Assembly (NCBI GenBank): GCA_028554795.2
Contig: CM068835.1
Coordinates: 62,769,719-62,833,718, forward strand
From: Sinohyriopsis cumingii
Taxonomy: Eukaryota > Mollusca > Bivalvia > Unionida > Unionidae
Direction: 5' to 3'
Length of the DNA: 64,000 nucleotides
The translations under genes were made by a program, and so were the position numbers. Below are positions 58,715-64,000 of this stretch, in pieces. The notes under the pieces were generated by a model. It saw only the letters and a program-made list of their open reading frames with translations. It was not told the DNA's origin and did not search any database. The stretch's first letter is position 1; the number at the start of each line of letters is the position of its first letter.

Positions 58715-58972
58715 ATTGTCGCTGTCGTTGGGGTTTAACGCCATTTTTCAGCACATTATATGTTATACATGGCGGCCAGTGTAACCTGTGGAAGAAGATC
58801 CCAGGAATACACCAAGTACTACCATCGACTCAAAGGATGTTACTCTCAAGTGCCTTTCATACCCACACTGGCCGAGCCCTAGACTTTCAGCCACACGGAG
58901 AGTGGAGAGATGACAGTGAACGGTAATGGCGACGCTTTAAACCACTAGGCCCCCCCCCCCCCAGGGCCCCCC
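58715..58972 (-). mobile_element. SINE-A, diverged full copy
   Basis: Minus orientation. GGGTTTAACGCCATTTTTCA at the left, degraded head with a C14 run near 58950 at the right. Flanking ACTTAAATAGT / ATTTAAACAGT. Confidence 0.85.
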
Positions 58973-58974
58973 AT

Positions 58975-59775
58975 TTAAACAGTGCCAAAATACCCGAGGC
59001 CTGATAATAGAACACCCTAAGAATGATATTACTGAGCATCCTAATTATAAAAGAAAAGACTATCCAACTAAAACAAACAATCCGATAAATTACGTAATAC
59101 TGTTCCGAAAATGACAGTTATTTTTTATCAGCGTATCCGTTTCCGCTCAGGTCATAATTTGTTGAACATTTAATGGTTAATGAATATAAACAATTTATCA
59201 TATATGGATTAGGGATAGATAAACTACTTAATAATGTAATTAAGTCCATTTCTGAAAAGGAGAAGAAATCGTATTGCCAAGAAACATGCAAACACGAGGT
59301 TCAAGTCTCTGTCAAGTGTGACGGGCATATGATGGTAATATCTGATTCTCTTTGACTTTTATGTAGATATCGCCAAGGAAACAGAACGATCCTGATCCAT
59401 ACTGGCAGAAGAATACAATAAACGTACGTGGCAGCACACAAACTTTGTATGATTTAAAAAAAGGGATTTGATGGCATTCCAATGTAAGAATATGCCTATG
59501 CAAAATTATAAATGTTCATTGCGCCAGAATATGATTGCAAGATTTTATGACAACGACCAGAGTACTTTTGACTTGAGTTTTAAAAACGTGGAGCCAATGC
59601 TATCAGCAGGTATCAACGTATTCATCTGTTGTGGTTTTTTTCGCATTTAATATTTGGACTGAAATCTTCAACGATGTTATCCACAGTTTTGAATTTTTAA
59701 ATAAATCTGCGATGTTAAACTTGACTGGTTTAATAAATTACTGAAAATGATGCACTAATATTTTTGCAAATGTTT
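58975..59775 (+). other. Unidentified stretch upstream of the Polinton capsid remnant
   Basis: Two short plus-strand frames: 59173-59355 (KQFIIYGLGIDKLLNNVIKS) and 59468-59650. They could be other broken Polinton genes, but I cannot match them to a family. Confidence 0.35.
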
Positions 59776-60985
59776 CAATCGGATTTTGATCTATTCACCA
59801 TGCCGCCGACGATAATGATAATCCAAGAATACAAACATGTAGCCTTTGACCACCTCAGCACGTATCGAATTTGAAATCAAAGAACAAACCGAAGAATACT
59901 TCGAATTTGAATAACAGTTACTTTCTCATGAAAGTCAACGTTCTCAAAATGGAAAACACCAATCTAGGTTTCGATGCTGGAGTAACTGCCTTTAATAATT
60001 TCACGCATTTGTTGTTCAGTGAAGTAGATTTGTACTTTAATAACAAACAAGTAAGCAACAGCATGGTTACGTACCCTTCCTGAACTTACCTGGAAAATAT
60101 CCCGACGTAAAAAGAAGCCGACAGCACACATCGGAAGCCGCCGTGGTATGTAAACCTGACCCTTTGGACAAAGTTCACCGACACAGAATCGACTGCCGAT
60201 GGCGATACTCCTAATATTTTAAATTTAAAGACCGCCGAAATTAAATCAAGGAAGGATGTGGATTGGAAATGATGGATCATTTACATTTTGACATGCATTT
60301 GCAAACAATTATTTTTTGAATGGAATGGATGTACGCCTGAGACTGATTCGAAGTTGAATCTTATTTTAAATTAATGTTAACACTAACGAGTAAAATACGA
60401 ACATCGAAGGAGCCAGTCTTATCGAAAGTTGGAAAAGGCATCAGTGAAACTTTGAGCAGAATTACAGCAAATTACTAAACCACCGCATGTGGAATCCGAA
60501 CCAAAAGCAATGATCATGTTTTCCAAGGACAGCAACCAAACCATTTGCTAATGATTGTCAGCAATGTTCTTTTTATAGGAGTCATCGATCAAAATCCTTA
60601 AAATGGATACATACAGAAGTCACCCGAGATGGGCAGACGTTGTGTAACAGATCCTTTTAAACCTAACTTTGCCCAGAAAAAAATAATACCTGAGATCTTT
60701 TTTGATAATGTTGGAAGTCACCAGATATTTATGTACCAACAGCAGCAACGGTATTTCGTACTACGATTTTGCAGGCGGATATTCTTTGTGAGGATGTGCT
60801 TTCGCTCCAGACCAAGGCAGCGACGATGGTCATTTTCCGCCCTTTTAAAGCTAGCAAAGTTTGTGTGGAATTTCAGTTTGTAGTTGCTCTGGTCAATACA
60901 GTTAACGTCATCTTGTATTCATAATTTCACAAAACTCTGGAAATCAACAGCTTGAGAGAAATGATCCTAGATTATTTTAAAAAGA
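59776..60985 (+). pseudogene. Polinton/Maverick minor capsid-like (F54H12.2-like) gene, decayed
   Basis: Plus strand. Start block SDFDLFTMPPT (family: SELDLFxxPPTQ), then FEIKEQTEEYFEF, then FNNFTHLLFSEVDLYFNNKQ with VSNSMVTYPS, the family's strongest signature (NxLHSLFSQVDVxLNxxxVS...TYPYRAY). Towards the end GISYYDFAGGYSL, CAFAPDQGSDDGHF and VALVNTVNVILYS match the C-terminal half (GxxxxDFxxGYxLxxFDLTPD...TVNVIVYAEF). At least six frameshifts or stops; only the frame containing VDLYFNNK stays open for 70 codons. Known: this family forms the minor (penton-like) capsid of Polintons. It is an inactive fossil. Confidence 0.85.
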
Positions 60986-60999
60986 AGCAATATAAATAG

Positions 61000-61555
61000 G
61001 AGAAGAGGGGTCTGTTTTGAAAATCCAGAACCACTACAGCAGCGGTCATAAACCAAAAGTGAAGAAAAAGACAAAAATACGGTCATGATGTCAAGAAAGG
61101 CCAGAACAATAACAACATTTAGTCACTTGTTTACTGCTTACCTGCTTTATGAAATTATAGTCCTGGCCATCAAACATTGTTAAGGATGTCTAATCAATCA
61201 TTCTTAGTCAGAAAAAGCAGGACAACAATTTGATGTTAATTCAAGAGGAAATATGGAAGAAACATGGGCCCTAGTCCCAGAAGAGAAGATTTTCAAGAAG
61301 TGCCAAATGACTTGCTTGACGATTTCTTTCTGCCAGTGCCTTCTTTGGAAACGAAACGCATCGAAGCTCTTGTAAACTAGTACAAAGTAAAATCTTCCAC
61401 TGACTTGCTTGACAGCAATATTCAAGGTAAAAGTCAGGTGTGAAATGACGACTCGTCATTACCCGAGAAAGAAAAAAAAAAAAAAACGAATGCCTGGGAG
61501 CTTCATTAACCTCTTACTCTCAGTTCATACAGAATTTCTTCCAGTGGAGTTGTGC
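61000..61555. other. Interval between capsid and protease remnants
   Basis: Probably Polinton sequence by position. Plus-strand DLLDDFFLPVPSLETKRIEA is open but not assigned. An A-rich run is at 61471-61486. Confidence 0.4.
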
Positions 61556-61559
61556 CAAA

Positions 61560-61935
61560 ATGGATTTCGTATTGAAAACCTAAAGACGTTAAAGTTTATG
61601 TCATCAACGTAGACAAAATTCATCGATCGGGAACGCGTTGAGTACAAGTCTGCTTTCCCAACGACTACTCTGATTGATATTCGTATTTACCACCTTTCTT
61701 AAGTACAACATTATTGATTTGATGAGATGCTATATCCACTAAATTCAAAAATGAGAGATTAAATGGACCAGATTCCATTGTTTGTGGAAAATATTGCGTG
61801 CATTGTCTTTATCAACGCCGTCTTAGAATTCCTTTACAATTTACAATGGCTTGTTTTGACCACGAGTACTCGTTCCTATCAATTTTTTTTAGCATACATT
61901 GCACATTAAAAGAGTATGAAATCATCGAACATCAA
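61560..61935 (+). pseudogene. Polinton adenain-type cysteine protease remnant
   Basis: Plus strand, about 600 bp after the capsid remnant. VYVINVDKIHRSGTR then stop then VQVCFPND corresponds to the NTD...GTHWVAFxFP block; the catalytic His and the following Trp positions read Arg and stop. SIVCGKYCVHCLYQRR corresponds to the VCGQYCLYFLxxR block, with the catalytic Cys retained. Known: adenain-like proteases process Polinton capsid proteins. The broken frame and lost His show it is dead. Confidence 0.78.
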
Positions 61936-62009
61936 GTCGGACTCCACAACATTAGCGGCCTTGTAAATTTGTTTAATGTTTTTGATCTTTATAAAAAAAA
62001 GAAAATACG

Positions 62010-62019
62010 TGCCACACAC

Positions 62020-62058
<39 letters not shown>
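62010..62058. repeat. (CA)n microsatellite
   Basis: About 23 CA units with two CG interruptions. Confidence 0.96.
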
Positions 62059-62060
<2 letters not shown>

Positions 62061-62337
62061 ACCCTTCCTTTATTTTGTCATATGGTGCTTCCAAGTGTTA
62101 CAGTTATTATCATGTACATTTAGTTCCAATGAGTGTTTAGCCGAGAGGGTCAAACTTCCTGTTCATGAAACTTCTCAGATTGAGTGCTCACTTAGAATCC
62201 AAATTACCTTATCATGTGTCTCCTATTGTTCTATTGTTACAAGCTAACAACATTTGGGTCGGAGTGTGCACTCAGGCTCAATGGGTTTCGTCAGCACAGG
62301 ACCAGATTTCACTCTTGGCAAGATGTGGTCTGATCAT

Positions 62338-62590
62338 TCTTCTCGGTATTAGAGTTTTAAAAGACAGAAAAGCGTGGGCCTGGCAGACTTCTCGGTATCA
62401 AAGTTTTAAAAGACAGAAAAGCGTGGGCCTGGCAGACTTCTCGGTATCAAAGTTTTAAAAGACAGAAAAGCGTGGGCCTGGCAGACTTCTCGGTATCAAA
62501 GTTTTAAAAGACAGAAAAGCGGGACCTGGCAGACTTCTCGGTATCAAAGTTTTAAAAGACAGAAAAGCGTGGGCCTGGCAGACTTCGCAC
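62338..62590. repeat. 49-bp tandem repeat, about 5 copies
   Basis: GACTTCTCGGTATCAAAGTT, TTAAAAGACAGAAAAGCGTG and GGCCTGGCA make the unit. Starts at 62341, 62390, 62439, 62488 and 62536; the fourth unit is 48 bp. Copies are almost identical. Confidence 0.95.
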
Positions 62591-63020
62591 CTTATTACAT
62601 CTGGACACAATGAAAATTTACTTCCATTATTGTCTTTAATAACTTTGCGATGATAATCCTATTGGCTATTTCACTGGCCTTACTGGCTGCTTGTGATGGC
62701 TTCAGCTATTCTGTATGTGGTAGGTTGAGATTTCAGCATTTGTTTCTATATTCTGTTTAATTTGTTTTGCATTTAGCTGAGAAAAACAAGCAAAATAGCA
62801 AGAACATGTCTTGGTAATTTAAAAAAAAAAATTGCAACTTCTAATTTTATATACACCAAAATAATTATTTTATGCTTTATGTTATGCACATTGAAATGAA
62901 TTCATTGTCAAATATGTCAGCTTTTCATGCTGAAATATTATATGTGTTATTAATATTTAATGCAGTTCATTTTTTGTAAATCTTAAATAATTTATAAAAC
63001 GTGCATTTGAAAATTGTTGC
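62591..63020. other. Anonymous AT-rich sequence
   Basis: Nothing recognised. Confidence 0.5.
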
Positions 63021-63686
63021 TTAAGGTCTCACTGGATAGTTTCGTATTTTGACACCTTCCTAATTTTTAAGGTAGAAGGCATGAATTTAATTATGATAAG
63101 ATTAGCATTTATAAATTCACACGGAAGCTAAATCTGTAATGTGGTTTAGATTTACTTTGAGTTAGGCTTGAAAAGGGGTTGGGTTGTTTGGTGACTGCCT
63201 ATCAAAGTTAGACTAGCACTGTAGATCAAATGCGTAACTTGGGCTGCAAATGAACAGACGACTTGGCTTACGTATTTACGTATGTCTGCTACAGAGGTAA
63301 ATATCTATTAAAAAAAAACGAGATGGCTGAGGGGTGATGAAAAGTATGATAATTTGTTATAGTACTAGTGAACTTTATTGATGCATAAGGCACATACTGA
63401 TTCTTTTAGCTGCCTTGTCACTGGAAAATATTTAAAAAATAGCTCTTTGCTGTCAAAAATGAATGTAAAAAAGAGGGGATGGTGGCAGTGTCGGTTCAGT
63501 ATAAAAGCCACCAGTTGTATAAAGAATTAACCTGATTGCCGCAGTCAAGATCTCACATGCATGCTTTCAACACAAATCATTAGTTTGTTTTTATTTGTAT
63601 CTTCAGTGTAAAATTATTCTCATATTTCTGTAATAGGTCATTGTCGGATGAAAATTCACCAGATAAACTATCCAGTGAGACCTTAA
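63021..63686. mobile_element. Non-autonomous DNA transposon with 18-bp perfect TIRs and TTAA flanks
   Basis: Left TTAAGGTCTCACTGGATAG and right CTATCCAGTGAGACCTTAA are exact inverted repeats: TTAA target plus GGTCTCACTGGATAGTTT. The body between is 658 bp with no open frame of note. A TTAA target duplication is the hallmark of piggyBac-type elements, although the GGTC terminus is not the commonest piggyBac end (inference). Confidence 0.85.
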
Positions 63687-64000
63687 ATATACCAGACTTC
63701 CATTGCCAAAGGAGTAGTGGAAGGGACTAAACTACATTTCAAATTTCTCTTGGGATTGCAAGAGTTGCCTTATCGAGCGGCGTAGGCTAACTGGCATGCT
63801 CGCTTGTTTACGTATGGCAAGCTCAATTGTTATTTATTAGCGAAATCATAGATATCGCATAAATTTAAATATCTCATATTTTAAATCAAATATCTAATAT
63901 ATTGTGTCATATGTACTATACAATTTGAAAGGTATCTTATGAACATTTTGTAATATAAAATATATGTTAATTATTACTCAAATTAAAAGAAAATATCAAA
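63687..64000. other. Anonymous AT-rich sequence
   Basis: Nothing recognised up to the window end. Confidence 0.5.

Noticed and set aside
61798-62247. 149-codon plus-strand frame, the second longest in the window
   Set aside because: Composite of the last part of the Polinton protease remnant, anonymous sequence and a (CA)n microsatellite; not an intact gene.

Overview
This is a eukaryotic window: AT-rich, almost no long ORFs, spliced coding exons and dense interspersed repeats. The mix of tRNA-derived SINEs, an I/Nimb-like LINE, DIRS-type retrotransposons and a decayed Polinton/Maverick suggests an invertebrate, most likely a mollusc such as a bivalve. That assignment is inference; no single sequence proves it.

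The one confidently recognised host gene is the 5' part of an STK33-type serine/threonine kinase on the minus strand. Its first coding exon (8811-8999, exon from about 9021) and second coding exon (3282-3386) join in phase 0 in the kinase N-lobe. The rest of the gene lies left of base 1. A candidate 57-nt 5' UTR exon (51957-52013) has consensus splice sites. If it belongs to STK33, the first intron is about 43 kb and most of the window is intronic. Next to it a plus-strand ATG exon with an ideal donor (52270-52338) hints at a divergent promoter near 52.0-52.3 kb.

Layout. 1-9 kb: STK33 exons and introns with SINEs, a MITE, a hairpin element and short tandem repeats. 10-16.3 kb: SINEs, TA-flanked foldback MITEs and two tandem arrays (57-bp and 68-bp units) that look MITE-derived. 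16.6-21.1 kb: a decayed minus-strand I/Nimb-like LINE (ORF1 zinc knuckle, endonuclease, RT, RNase H) with a SINE inserted in its RT domain. 21.3-30 kb: a 27-bp minisatellite, microsatellites and dispersed repeats. 30.0-31.3 and 35.4-37.8 kb: two minus-strand DIRS-type tyrosine-recombinase retrotransposon remnants. 38-52 kb: mostly anonymous intron with SINEs and mollusc-style repeats. 52.6-53.4 kb: 3' end of an L1/Tx1-like LINE. 54.8-57.3 kb: an old duplication in which one copy carries a SINE and the other does not. 59.8-62.0 kb: a decayed Polinton with a minor-capsid-like gene followed by an adenain-type protease. 62.3-64 kb: a 49-bp tandem array and a 658-bp TIR element flanked by TTAA.

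Apart from STK33 there is no working operon-like or pathway arrangement. The interest lies in gene structure, nested insertions that give relative ages, and recognisable but broken large mobile elements.
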